From contig JAHHHO010000040.1 in assembly GCA_019359315.1 (NCBI GenBank), forward strand, positions 1-51,301: a stretch of 51,301 bases of DNA, given 5' to 3'. Positions 9,894-18,341 of this stretch are shown piece by piece. Under the pieces are notes generated by a model. The model was not told the DNA's origin, made no database searches, and was given only the letters and a program-made list of their open reading frames with translations. How positions within the stretch are numbered: the stretch's first letter is position 1; every line of letters starts with the position of its first letter. The position numbers and the translations under genes are program-made. This DNA comes from Myxacorys californica WJT36-NPBG1. Its GTDB lineage: Bacteria > Cyanobacteriota > Cyanobacteriia > Leptolyngbyales > Leptolyngbyaceae.

Positions 9894-9916
9894 AGTGATT
9901 TATACCCCTCTGGGGC

Positions 9917-9954
9917 AAATGGCTCATTTTTACACGAATCGTTGCCATACCCCC
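9917..9954. repeat. Probable Tn3-family terminal inverted repeat
   Basis: Read on the minus strand, this 38-bp stretch begins GGGGGTATGGCAACG and continues into an A-rich segment. This matches the usual Tn3-family end, which is ~38 bp and starts with GGGG. It lies ~295 bp upstream of tnpA. No partner copy was found near 6430-6620, so the transposon looks one-ended. Confidence 0.55.
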
Positions 9955-10129
9955 ATTACGGTTAAAACTCACTAAAAATTCGAATATAAAGCAATTCTAT
10001 AGATTTCAGTTTGAGCAGGTTTAGAAAGACTAGACTGTTAGTCATCCATCTTTGGAGCGATTTGTTCAAGATGGTGTTTGATTACTAGGGGCATCAACCA
10101 AGAGAACAACATACTAAAAACAAGGCATT

Positions 10130-10744
10130 ATGAGTGTTTTCGACGATATTGGAAAAGCCGCTAGAAAAGTAGGACGAGCAGTTGACCCGACTAACCGCAA
10201 CAGTGAAGTACGACAAACAGGGCGGGCGATTGATCCATTCAATCCGAATAGCGTAGTCAGAGAAGCAGGACGGCGTATTGACCCAACAAACTCTGAAAAT
10301 TGGGGACACGACACTGATAGACCTGAGGTAGAGCGTGCTTTGAGGCAAGGTGACTGGATGGTCACTTTTGGAAAAGAGTTCAGTCATTCTGAGTATTTAG
10401 AACTTGCAGCTGCTGCTGCGACATCTGTAGCAACTGAAAATCCGTCGCCTTTATTGGCATACCTTGAAGGATTTGCTTATGAGTCCTATAACGAGCTAAC
10501 CCAGAAGGCTGCTCAATACGCGCCGCAAATTACCCAGTACATCTCTGTTGATCGCATCCTATCCATTCTTGCTCACATCATCACTACAGGTGAGCGACAT
10601 TCTCTTTGGAATACAGATGGAATAGAAGCCCAGATGGGAGTTGCGGTTTATCACAGAGGAGAACTAGTTGCAGGAGAGAGAGTTTCTACTCCCAACACTT
10701 TTCAGCCTTACATCCGAATTAAGAATCATAGAGCTGTAGGCTGA
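10130..10744 (+). CDS. Hypothetical protein with three GR-x-DP-x-N repeats
   Basis: The 204-aa product opens with an amphipathic segment and three repeats of about 16-18 residues: GRAVDPTNRNSEVRQT, GRAIDPFNPNSVVREA and GRRIDPTNSEN (about 16-60). The rest is a helical domain with an Ala-rich segment (EYLELAAAAATSVA). There is no signal peptide or transmembrane helix. It is first of three co-oriented small genes (10130-12874) separated by 100-150 bp. It was not recognised as a known family; the repeats may bind a partner or form a regular helical surface. Confidence 0.55.
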   Translation: MSVFDDIGKAARKVGRAVDPTNRNSEVRQTGRAIDPFNPNSVVREAGRRIDPTNSENWGHDTDRPEVERALRQGDWMVTFGKEFSHSEYLELAAAAATSVATENPSPLLAYLEGFAYESYNELTQKAAQYAPQITQYISVDRILSILAHIITTGERHSLWNTDGIEAQMGVAVYHRGELVAGERVSTPNTFQPYIRIKNHRAVG

Positions 10745-10861
10745 TATCTCCTTTAAACATTCTCAAACTCATTTTGAAGAGCAATTGTATAAATTCAATT
10801 TGAAGCAATTGCTCTTCAAACTTCAAAAAGTTTTATTGAATACAAACAACTGAATCATGTA

Positions 10862-11335
10862 ATGTTTCGGTTCAAAGATCGAACTATGGTGAAAGAAAAT
10901 TTTGAAGCTCCTAACTCCGACAGAAAAGTAGATTACAAATCATTAGAAGATTTATTGAAGGATAAAAGATGGGAGGAAGCTAACAAACGAACAAGAGAGC
11001 TTATGAATCAAGTTGTTCATTACGGGACTAATGCCGGATATCTTGGTTCAGAGAGCATCAAGACCTTCTCCTGTCAAGATTTAGGTATTGTTGATCACCT
11101 TTGGGCAAAATATAGCAATAGTCTTTTTAGCTTCAGTACTCAGCAACGAATTTGGCAGAGCCTAGAAAGCAATGTTGAAGCAGAAAAAGAATGCTTACTT
11201 GGAGATCGTGTTGGTTGGCGAATCAATGGGGAATTTGTTAATAGTAACCGTCTCTACTTTACATTACAGGCACTACCAGGACATCTTCCTTATCTAGGTG
11301 AGCTTCTAGGTACCCCAGGAATGGGCTTCCCATAG
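10862..11335 (+). CDS. GUN4-domain protein (C-terminus probably frameshifted)
   Basis: Residues ~25-145 match the GUN4 domain: YKSLEDLLKDKRWEEANKRT, FSCQDLGIVDHLWAKYSN, FSFSTQQRIWQSL, DRVGWRINGE and ALPGHLPYL. Classical GUN4 binds tetrapyrroles and stimulates Mg-chelatase, but many cyanobacterial GUN4 domains are fused to unrelated signalling or effector parts. The stop at 11333-11335 follows a short C run. One extra base there would extend the product through IVGVIGGAVGWSNLFSR to a TAA at 11428-11430, a natural-looking hydrophobic tail. The ATG at 10862 or 10889 may be used. It is the middle gene of a three-gene cluster. Confidence 0.75.
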   Translation: MFRFKDRTMVKENFEAPNSDRKVDYKSLEDLLKDKRWEEANKRTRELMNQVVHYGTNAGYLGSESIKTFSCQDLGIVDHLWAKYSNSLFSFSTQQRIWQSLESNVEAEKECLLGDRVGWRINGEFVNSNRLYFTLQALPGHLPYLGELLGTPGMGFP

Positions 11336-11485
11336 TAGGGGTAATAGGTGGAGCTGTAGGATGGAGTAATTTGTTCTCTCGCCTTAAAGATTGTAAGCTC
11401 AGTGCTTGGAGAGCTTATAACACTATTTAAGGCAAGCCTTATGTATGACTAAATTCTGTAAATAATTTTGGAGACAGCATAGCTA

Positions 11486-12874
11486 ATGAACGCATTAAAT
11501 AATTCTCCACAAAACCCTTTCTTCGTCTCACAGGAGTTGAGTTTCTCAGCAGCTATGGAGCAAATTTCTAAGTCCATAGAGGAACTAAAGGAACAAGAAA
11601 AAGTAGAGCGGAGAAAAGAGGCAGAAGCATCAGCTAAATTATCCAAATTAAAGGAAGAATTAAGTTCTCTAGAACCAGAGCTTAAAGAATTAGGAATAAA
11701 AATTGAGAGTGACGGTAACTGGAAGGACTCAACTAGCAGCGTAATTAAAGAGGCTTTAGAGAAAGCTTCAAATACTCAACTAAATCTGTCCAAAGCTAGA
11801 GCCAAACAGGCAGCGCGTGAAGAACAATCAAAAAAGAATTTCTGGGGGAAAATAAAAAGTGCTGTCGGAGGAGCTTTTGATTCTGATCAAACACAAGATT
11901 ATGAAGCTCAACTAAACAGTGATTACATTGAACTTGCAAAAACTGTACTCAATACTGGGAATGACAAAAGCAAATTATTACCACTAGCATCAGAGTCTTT
12001 AATAGAAAGAGTTCCCGAAATCACTTCGTCAAGTCTACTCGAACAAAACAATTATTATAAAGCCTCGAATAAAGAGAAGAAAATTTCTGCTGAGATAGAA
12101 TCTCTTATTTCTACTGCAACAAGAAACATTGATACCTGTAGTAATCTTAATGAAATAAAGCAATCTTTAGAGGGTTTTAGCGAAAATGTCCGTTTGAAGC
12201 TTTTGGAATATGCTGAATATTCTTTAAGCGGGTTGGAAATGGACACATTAACTGCTTGTGCTTATTTAAAGGCTGAAAAAGTAAACGATGCATCTAATAT
12301 CATTCATTACAACATCATTTCCAAACCTGGTAATGGAAACGTTAAAGTTACTGCATTAGCTAAAATCGCTTGTCAGTTTATAGAGACACAGAGTGTCTTA
12401 GAAGCTAAAGAGTCAGAAGCTAAAGAATCAGAACCAAATACTGACCCTACTAGTTTTTCCAGTCTTTATAGAGAGGCATCTGAAAATCTTCTAGAACACT
12501 CAATGCTTTTTAGTATTGATCAAATTAAGGAGCCTGCTGATGCTGATATTAAAGTACAGGGCTGGTCTCTTATTGCTCAACAGATGGTGAAATATGGGAA
12601 AGTCAACAAAATACCAGCTACCTTAGACTATTTATTCAGTAGCAAAGCACATCCAAATATTGAGGTTAAAGCACTGAAAGAAATTGCTTTAAAGCAAATA
12701 GAGCAGAAGCAGACTGACGGATCAAAAAGAACGGTTGAAATACTAACTTCCCGTTCAGCAGATAAATCTGAAAAAGTTGCTGCTTTAACTGAGATAGCAA
12801 AAAGATACCTTCTTGCTGGAGAGATTGATGCTGCCCAAAATCTCAACCAATTTGTTATCCCCCGCATTGAATAG
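11486..12874 (+). CDS. Coiled-coil / helical-repeat protein
   Basis: The 462-residue product starts after a GGAGA box. Residues ~20-75 form a strongly charged coiled coil (ISKSIEELKEQEKVERRKEA, LKEELSSLEPELKELGIK). A second helical pair with a Gly break (KNFWGKIKSAVGGAFDS) follows at ~110-130. The C-terminal 230 residues are helical repeats spaced ~35-40 residues apart (VTALAKIACQFIE, VKALKEIALKQIE, VAALTEIAKRYLLAGE), resembling HEAT or TPR scaffolds. No catalytic motif. It closes the cluster with the GUN4 gene, which suggests an adaptor role, but its function is unknown. Confidence 0.55.
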   Translation: MNALNNSPQNPFFVSQELSFSAAMEQISKSIEELKEQEKVERRKEAEASAKLSKLKEELSSLEPELKELGIKIESDGNWKDSTSSVIKEALEKASNTQLNLSKARAKQAAREEQSKKNFWGKIKSAVGGAFDSDQTQDYEAQLNSDYIELAKTVLNTGNDKSKLLPLASESLIERVPEITSSSLLEQNNYYKASNKEKKISAEIESLISTATRNIDTCSNLNEIKQSLEGFSENVRLKLLEYAEYSLSGLEMDTLTACAYLKAEKVNDASNIIHYNIISKPGNGNVKVTALAKIACQFIETQSVLEAKESEAKESEPNTDPTSFSSLYREASENLLEHSMLFSIDQIKEPADADIKVQGWSLIAQQMVKYGKVNKIPATLDYLFSSKAHPNIEVKALKEIALKQIEQKQTDGSKRTVEILTSRSADKSEKVAALTEIAKRYLLAGEIDAAQNLNQFVIPRIE

Positions 12875-12934
12875 AGGTCAAACAACCATGTCGGGGAATG
12901 CAGAATCTATAGTTGCGTTTCTTCAAGCTTTGAC

Positions 12935-13282
12935 CTATTGGCACCAATCGACTAACCCTTTACGTAAGAAAAAGTGGCTGCGACACCCCTTAGTTCTCCA
13001 AACTGAAGGAGTTAGCGTGATGGTGCAGTTATTGTGCTCTTTTAGTTGCCATACCGAATAATCACTTGGAAGTAAACTCATGTGGACTTTTGATCTACAA
13101 CCACAAGGGCAAGTCATGACGACAAACCAGGAATTTTCTTCTTCTCCAACTATGTAAACCAAACGGTTGTGTCGCAAAAACCTGGTAAAGGTAGCGAAGC
13201 TGCATTCAAATGCCACGAGATCGCTGTAATGCTTCAGTGCAATGAATCCAGCAAAAAAACTCGAAATTTGAAACTTGCCCAT
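12935..13282 (-). CDS. DUF6527-family protein
   Basis: The 115-residue ORF carries the family signature: a CPCGC metal-binding motif near residue 58, then HMSLLPSD, ITLTPSVWRT, and the C-terminal GCRSHFFLRKGLVDWC. Family members occur in bacterial ubiquitin-like conflict operons with E1 (ThiF) and E2 proteins; no such partner lies here. About 30 N-terminal codons overlap one arm of an inverted repeat (13185-13216), so the natural start may have been lost or replaced. It faces the coiled-coil gene convergently. Confidence 0.65.
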   Translation of the reverse strand: MGKFQISSFFAGFIALKHYSDLVAFECSFATFTRFLRHNRLVYIVGEEENSWFVVMTCPCGCRSKVHMSLLPSDYSVWQLKEHNNCTITLTPSVWRTKGCRSHFFLRKGLVDWCQ

Positions 13283-13473
13283 AAATGATAGCTGAGTTGC
13301 TTAGAAGTTTAACAGTAGAATCAGCCTTTCACGCCTTTTTCGTGTAAAAACTTGCCTGTAAATGGGTATTTCTTAATATGTTGAGGCAAAATCACGAAAA
13401 TCTTTCTAAAACTCTTGCAGGGTATAGCTTCTAACTGTCGAGTGGCACTTGAATGCAGCTTCGTTACCTTTAC
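13185..13473. repeat. 32-bp inverted repeat pair upstream of the ABC-3C operon
   Basis: 13185-13216 and 13442-13473 are reverse complements over 32 bp with two mismatches (shared core GCGAAGCTGCATTCAA apart from one of these mismatches). The first arm lies inside the DUF6527 ORF. A related pair lies beyond the operon at 17501-17531 and 17658-17688. The 280 bp before the operon hold no gene of their own. Confidence 0.7.
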
Positions 13474-13599
13474 GCCTTGTTTGGCAATACAACCAACGCT
13501 AAAATGACTTGTGTAGGAGAGGTAAGCAATGGGATGTCTAGAGAACTATAGGAGTGTTTGCTATACCCATACGTACCTCTAGACAAGAGGGGGGTACTA

Positions 13600-14793
13600 G
13601 TGACTGCACATTCGGACTTCTCCGCCACAGACGCTGCACTTGGGTATCTATATCAGGTGCGTTTAGCTCTTTTGTCATCTCTTAAACGGCTTGCAAAAGA
13701 TGAAGTTTTTGCGGTTTACCTTGAGACACTTGACGACGTTGTCTTTGAGCAAGACGGTTCTGCTCTTGAGCTATTGCAACTGAAACACCATCGCGAGCGA
13801 TCAGCGAATTTGACTGATGCGAGCACTGATCTCTGGAAAAGTTTTCGTATTTGGATGGAAGGACGTGCAAATGGCACTATTCCCAAAGATGCTCGGCTAT
13901 ACCTAGTTACCACAAGCAGTGTTGGTGGAAATTCCTCGGCTAGCTACCTGATGTTTGAGAATCGCAACGAAGATGAAGCTCTTAGGCAGTTGCAGATAAC
14001 AGCGAGTACATCCACAAACCAAACGAATGCGCCAGCTTATAGTCTATTCCGAAATCTCTTACCTGGCGATCAAGCAAAGTTAGTCAGTTCTATTACGATA
14101 CTTCCCAACGCCCCAAGCATTAGTGATGTCAGCGAAGCCTTACGTATTGAGGCTCGTTTAGTAGTGCGACGTAATCACCTTGACTCCTTTCTTACGAGAC
14201 TTGAGGGTTGGTGGTACAGAAGAGCAATTGGACAAATGATTGCTCCAGCTATGCCCCCAATTCTCAGCAACGAGATTGAAAGTGCAATTAATGACTTGCG
14301 GGAGCAATTCAAATCTGATGCTCTTCCTGTGGATCAGGATATTCTGGAAACTGAAGTTGATTCTGCTGCTTATGAAGATAGGATGTTTGTCCGACAGGTG
14401 AAGCTTGCAGGTATTGGAAATCGACGTATTCTTGCCGCGATTCGAGACTATTATCGTGCCTTCGAGCAACGCTCACGATGGGTACGAGAAGATCTTCTCC
14501 TAATTGGTGAACTTGATAGTTACGAGAAACTTCTACGAGAGGAGTGGGAACTTCAGTTTGACCGAGTTGCCGATGAAGTAGGGGATGATGTAGCTGAGGA
14601 TGCAAAGCGAGCAGCAGCTCACGAGATCTACGCTTGGGTGGAAAAAAGCTGCTATCCAATTCGCCCTCAGGTTCAGCACCCAAGCATGACAAGGGGGTCA
14701 TTTCACATCTTGTCTGACAGGCTTAAGGTTGGATGGCACCCCGAGTTTATGAACCGTCTACAGCAAGTTCTTGAACCGCAGGGGATCTCATGA
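13600..14793 (+). CDS. ABC-3C component with Cap4-like nuclease domain
   Basis: GTG at 13600 is preferred, with a GAGGGGGG stretch just upstream; the frame is open from 13558. The ~397-aa product begins ATDAALGYLYQVRLALL, then VYLETLDDVVFE and ELLQLKHH. That D...QxK arrangement is the PD-(D/E)xK-like nuclease module found in Cap4 and in ABC-three-component systems. The C-terminal half (WVREDLLLIGELDSYE, RGSFHILSDRLKVGWHPEF) resembles the C-terminal domain of these proteins. It overlaps the next gene by 4 bp (ATGA). It is probably the effector that cuts DNA when the ATPase partner senses invasion; that role is inferred from family knowledge. Confidence 0.75.
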   Translation: MTAHSDFSATDAALGYLYQVRLALLSSLKRLAKDEVFAVYLETLDDVVFEQDGSALELLQLKHHRERSANLTDASTDLWKSFRIWMEGRANGTIPKDARLYLVTTSSVGGNSSASYLMFENRNEDEALRQLQITASTSTNQTNAPAYSLFRNLLPGDQAKLVSSITILPNAPSISDVSEALRIEARLVVRRNHLDSFLTRLEGWWYRRAIGQMIAPAMPPILSNEIESAINDLREQFKSDALPVDQDILETEVDSAAYEDRMFVRQVKLAGIGNRRILAAIRDYYRAFEQRSRWVREDLLLIGELDSYEKLLREEWELQFDRVADEVGDDVAEDAKRAAAHEIYAWVEKSCYPIRPQVQHPSMTRGSFHILSDRLKVGWHPEFMNRLQQVLEPQGIS

Positions 14794-15290
14794 CCATTGC
14801 ATCGTGGGCGGATAGACCCATCGAGCAAGCTCGACTTCTTAACCCAGCATTCCTTGCAGCACTTATTTGGTCTTGCGCTGAAGGGTACGGCAGTATCGAT
14901 GCACAGGGAATTCCTTATCCACTATCGTTCGTTACTATGCCCATAGTCTTACATAAGTCCACACGGGAGAGTTTGCCAAGAGCTATCAGCACATCATTGC
15001 CCGCATGGCTTGGAGAGAAGCCACAAGTTCATGTTCGCTTCGCGGAACGAGCAACAGCATTAGTCCCCCTTATCAAGGAAGGCGTGCTGTTTGGTGCCAA
15101 TGGTCAGATGTTTAATATATCCTCATCTCGAATTGTGGCTGCACCAAGACCACGCTCAATGGCGCGTTTTTTGAGAGAGTCTTCTGACGAGGTTCAAGAT
15201 TGCATGACGAAAGCAAAGTTTGTAGGTAGGTGGTTTGCATCCTCCGGTGATTACACAACTGTTATGACTCTCTTGGGGGTCATGCCTTGA
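14790..15290 (+). CDS. ABC-3C middle component
   Basis: This 166-residue protein is translationally coupled on both sides: it starts within the stop of the upstream gene (ATGA at 14790) and its TGA overlaps the TTG start of the ATPase gene. EQARLLNPAFLAALIWSCAEGY and FVTMPIVLHKSTRESLP are typical of the small middle-component families of ABC-three-component systems. It has no enzymatic motif and is thought to bridge the ATPase and the nuclease. The call rests on its place between two recognisable partners and on its size. Confidence 0.75.
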   Translation: MTIASWADRPIEQARLLNPAFLAALIWSCAEGYGSIDAQGIPYPLSFVTMPIVLHKSTRESLPRAISTSLPAWLGEKPQVHVRFAERATALVPLIKEGVLFGANGQMFNISSSRIVAAPRPRSMARFLRESSDEVQDCMTKAKFVGRWFASSGDYTTVMTLLGVMP

Positions 15291-17233
15291 GTATTCAGAT
15301 TCTTGATATTGTCCTGTATTCGTTACGGGGTGAGCGTCGCCTGCTATCATTTCGTCCTGGAGAAATGAACATAATCACCGGGGACTCTAAGACCGGGAAA
15401 TCCGCTTTGGTTAGCATAGTTGACTATTGTCTTGGCAGCTCATCTTGTGGAGTTCCAGCAGGCGTTATTCGGAATAGTGTCAGTTGGTATGCATTACGGA
15501 TTACTGACGGCTCGGCGGAACATTTTATCGCCCGACGTGCGCCAGACCGTGGTCGAACAAGCAATTCAGGCGCTTACTACACTGTGGGTTCAACATTAAT
15601 CATCCCCAACGCGGATGAACTTTCTGCAACAACTAATATCGATGCTGTTATTGAACGACTAAAAAGTATTGTCGGTATTAATCTCAGTGTACATGAACCC
15701 CCTGAAGGACAAACCCGAAATCCTCTAACTACAACGTTACGACATGCACTCGCATTTGTGTTCCAACCCCAAAATGAAATTAGTCAACCAGATTTTTTGT
15801 TCCATAGTCAAAGTGACAACTGGGTTGCACAGGCTATTAAAGACACTTTGCCCTATTTTCTAGGTGCAGTAGACGATAACTTTGTTGCAGGTAAAGCAAG
15901 ACTTAGAGAGTTGCAGCGTTCTCTAAGGGATCGAGAACGTACATTAGCTCGGCTTGAAACTTTAGCAAGTGGTGGCCTTAACGAAGCAGCAGCTCTGCTT
16001 GCGGAGGGGCGCAATGCCGGGCTCTTAGCTCAAGATGAAACTCCAGAGTCCTGGGATGCGGCTGTTGAAATACTACGTGTAGCGGTAAATGCCTCGCCAG
16101 AGGAGCAACTTATTCGTTATGAAGAAAGTCCTGACCAGACAGAACTTCTAAGGCTAAGTGATGAGCGTGCATCTTTACGACATCAACTTGCTCGCCATCA
16201 AGATGAATTGGAAGCTATGCAGACACTGTTATCTGATGAAAATGGCTTCGTCCGAGAAACACATGAGCAAGTCTCTCGCCTAACTAGCTTGAGGCTCTTC
16301 GCTAATTCAGAGGAACCATGTTGTCCCTTGTGTAACCAACCTACAACTGATCTTCCATCGTCTGGAACTTTGGAAGTAGAGATGCAGCGTGCATCGGAAC
16401 AGCTTGAAAGAGTCACTAGGCACACACCAGGATTAGAGGCATTAATACTTGAGCAAGAGCAAAGGATCAACGAAACGAAAAGACTTTTGCAAGAAAATCG
16501 GACAGCACTTGATGCTTTGCGGCGCGCAGACGACCGCCTCACTCAACTACGAGACAGTGCTACTCGCCGAGCTTATGTTCTTGGGCGTATCAGCCTATTT
16601 CTCGAAACCCTGCCGCAAGTTGCTGATAACTCCGATTTGCGAGCTGAAATTTCAGAACTCCAACGCGAGATCGAGCAATTAGAGACAGAACTTAGTGACG
16701 AAAACATTCAGGAGCGTTTGGATTCAATCCTTTCTGTTATCTCTAGGAACCTGACTGCATGGGCGGAACGACTTGAGTTGGAGCATGGGGGAAACCCATT
16801 TCGCCTAGACCTTAGGTATCTGCAAGTAGTGGCAGACACGAATAATGGCCCAATCCGGATGGATAACATGGGGAGTGGAGCCAATTGGGTAGGCTGTCAC
16901 CTGATAGCTCATCTTGCTTTGCATTCATGGTTTGTACAGAAATTGAGGCCAGTTCCGCGTTTTCTGTTTTTAGATCAACCATCACAGGTGTACTATCCAG
17001 CAGAACAAAATATTGAAAGCTCGTTGATAGAGCTTGAAGACGAAGACCGAGTAGCAGTTATCCGAATGTTTGAACTGGTACGTGATGTCGTAAATGGACT
17101 CCATTCTGGCTTTCAAGTCATCATTACTGAGCACGCTGACATTGCAGAAGATTGGTACCAAGGAGCCGTAGTGGAACGTTGGCGAAATGGAAATGCCCTG
17201 ATTCCTGCTGAATGGATACCTAATGAGCCTTAA
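15287..17233 (+). CDS. DUF3732 SMC-like ATPase of the ABC-3C system
   Basis: The 648-aa product has a Walker A (GDSKTGKS, 32-39), a long central coiled coil with a zinc-hook-like CPLC (346-349) flanked by Glu/Arg-rich helices, an ABC-signature region (NMGSGANWVG) and a Walker B FLFLDQPSQ in which Gln follows the Asp (about 563-564) where ABC ATPases usually have Glu. That DQPSQ form is, to my knowledge, common in DUF3732. The architecture recalls Rad50 and RecN, suggesting recognition of DNA ends or structures. It is the last gene of the operon. No terminator hairpin was seen after 17233. Confidence 0.88.
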   Translation: MSIQILDIVLYSLRGERRLLSFRPGEMNIITGDSKTGKSALVSIVDYCLGSSSCGVPAGVIRNSVSWYALRITDGSAEHFIARRAPDRGRTSNSGAYYTVGSTLIIPNADELSATTNIDAVIERLKSIVGINLSVHEPPEGQTRNPLTTTLRHALAFVFQPQNEISQPDFLFHSQSDNWVAQAIKDTLPYFLGAVDDNFVAGKARLRELQRSLRDRERTLARLETLASGGLNEAAALLAEGRNAGLLAQDETPESWDAAVEILRVAVNASPEEQLIRYEESPDQTELLRLSDERASLRHQLARHQDELEAMQTLLSDENGFVRETHEQVSRLTSLRLFANSEEPCCPLCNQPTTDLPSSGTLEVEMQRASEQLERVTRHTPGLEALILEQEQRINETKRLLQENRTALDALRRADDRLTQLRDSATRRAYVLGRISLFLETLPQVADNSDLRAEISELQREIEQLETELSDENIQERLDSILSVISRNLTAWAERLELEHGGNPFRLDLRYLQVVADTNNGPIRMDNMGSGANWVGCHLIAHLALHSWFVQKLRPVPRFLFLDQPSQVYYPAEQNIESSLIELEDEDRVAVIRMFELVRDVVNGLHSGFQVIITEHADIAEDWYQGAVVERWRNGNALIPAEWIPNEP

Positions 17234-17254
17234 GATCATAGAGTTTGGATTAAG

Positions 17255-17400
17255 TGGCGTTGCACAATAGAAGTATGATGCAATGTTTCCACTGTCAATC
17301 CAACCAAACTGTCAAGAACGAACGACGCAATGGGGTTCAGAACTACCTCTGCCGCAGTTGGGGTTGTCAATTTCGTGAAACTTACTCCCTTCAAGGAGCA
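17255..17400 (+). pseudogene. 5' fragment of an IS1-family element
   Basis: GGCGTTGCACAATAG at 17255 resembles the terminal repeat of the complete IS1-family copy at 20048-20792. The reading frame from 17275 gives MQCFHCQSNQTVKNERRN and QNYLCRS, the N-terminal zinc finger of IS1 InsA-like proteins. Similarity ends about 17400, so the rest of the element is deleted. Confidence 0.65.
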
Positions 17401-17500
17401 TCAATACCGTCTCTTGTCACAACTTCTTTTTTGTTAGACTACTTCTGATCGGTTGGAAACAGGTTGGGGTCTGGAGATTCTTGCCAGCTCATTAGAAGGC

Positions 17501-17688
17501 GTAAATGTAGCGAAGCTGCGGCGAACCGCCACGAGATTGCCGCAATTATTTCTATGTCTAACTTTGGGACATTGGAAAAATCATGGAAACAAGTTGTTCT
17601 AGTACATCAAAACTAAATCACAACAACCTTTGAAGCATAAGCGTTACAGGGATCGCATGGCGGCTGAACGCAGCTTCGCTACATCTAC
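17501..17688. repeat. 31-bp imperfect inverted repeat pair downstream of the ABC-3C operon
   Basis: 17501-17531 and 17658-17688 are reverse complements with about five mismatches, and share the core GTAGCGAAGCTGC with the pair at 13185/13442. Pairing continues more weakly into the enclosed DNA. No gene was seen between them. Confidence 0.6.
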
Positions 17689-17786
17689 CCCTTTTTATAA
17701 ACAGAAAAGTAAATACTGACCGTCACATGGCGTGAACAGCAGCACGAAGACAACCGGAAAGGCTGTCCTCGTGTGCAGGGTTTAAT

Positions 17787-18116
17787 TCATCTCGCCACTG
17801 GGGTGAACAAAGAGTGGATTTGCTGTTGCAAGGGCGACGGGTCTCCGGCTGCCGCTTGCTCCCGTTCCAGTTCTGCGACAACGCCCGCTGGAATGGTGGC
17901 ATAGGTGGCAAGGCCTTCCTGCAACGCCTGCACAGTTGGCACTTCACTGAAACTCCCTCCAAGCTATAGCACCACAGGGTCCGCCTCTTCATCCGCCGTC
18001 TCTGCCTCTGCGATGCTCAGATCAAAAACCTGGGCGAAAAAGGTGCAGAGCGGCGTGTCCCAACCGACAAAAACTTCATACCTGTCATCCAATGCAACCA
18101 CCTGTAAGCGACTCAT
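17787..18116 (-). pseudogene. Small hypothetical gene broken by an amber codon
   Basis: From the ATG at 18116 the frame reads MSRLQVVALDDRYEVFVGWD and continues to a TAG at 17964-17966. It then remains open in the same frame (LGGSFSEVPTVQALQEG, ATIPAGVVAELEREQAAAG) to a TGA at 17787. The whole would be a ~109-residue acidic protein. The amber lies at a position where CAG or TGG would fit. I do not recognise the family. It lies downstream of the Mrr-like gene on the same strand, about 225 bp away. Confidence 0.45.
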
Positions 18117-18341
18117 GGCAATCCTCCTGAAACATCAAAACAGCAACCGATTGACGGTAAGTGCAAAAAGGGAATTCCCTAGATTGACGACAGGAGAAAG
18201 TCACACCCGCAGCAGGATTGCAAGGGGCGTTTGCGGGAGGGCACACAACACCATCAGCCGCGACACTGGTGTGCAAGCTGGGTCACATGCAGGATGCTAC
18301 AGGCTGGACCGAAAAGGGGAGGGGCAGGATTGCCAGGACAA

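Noticed and set aside
13165-13180. GGTTGTGTCGCAAAAA, identical to the left end of the IS6 remnant at 29781.
   Set aside because: Sixteen bases only, inside the DUF6527 frame, with no transposase or second end nearby; kept as a coincidence or solo end.
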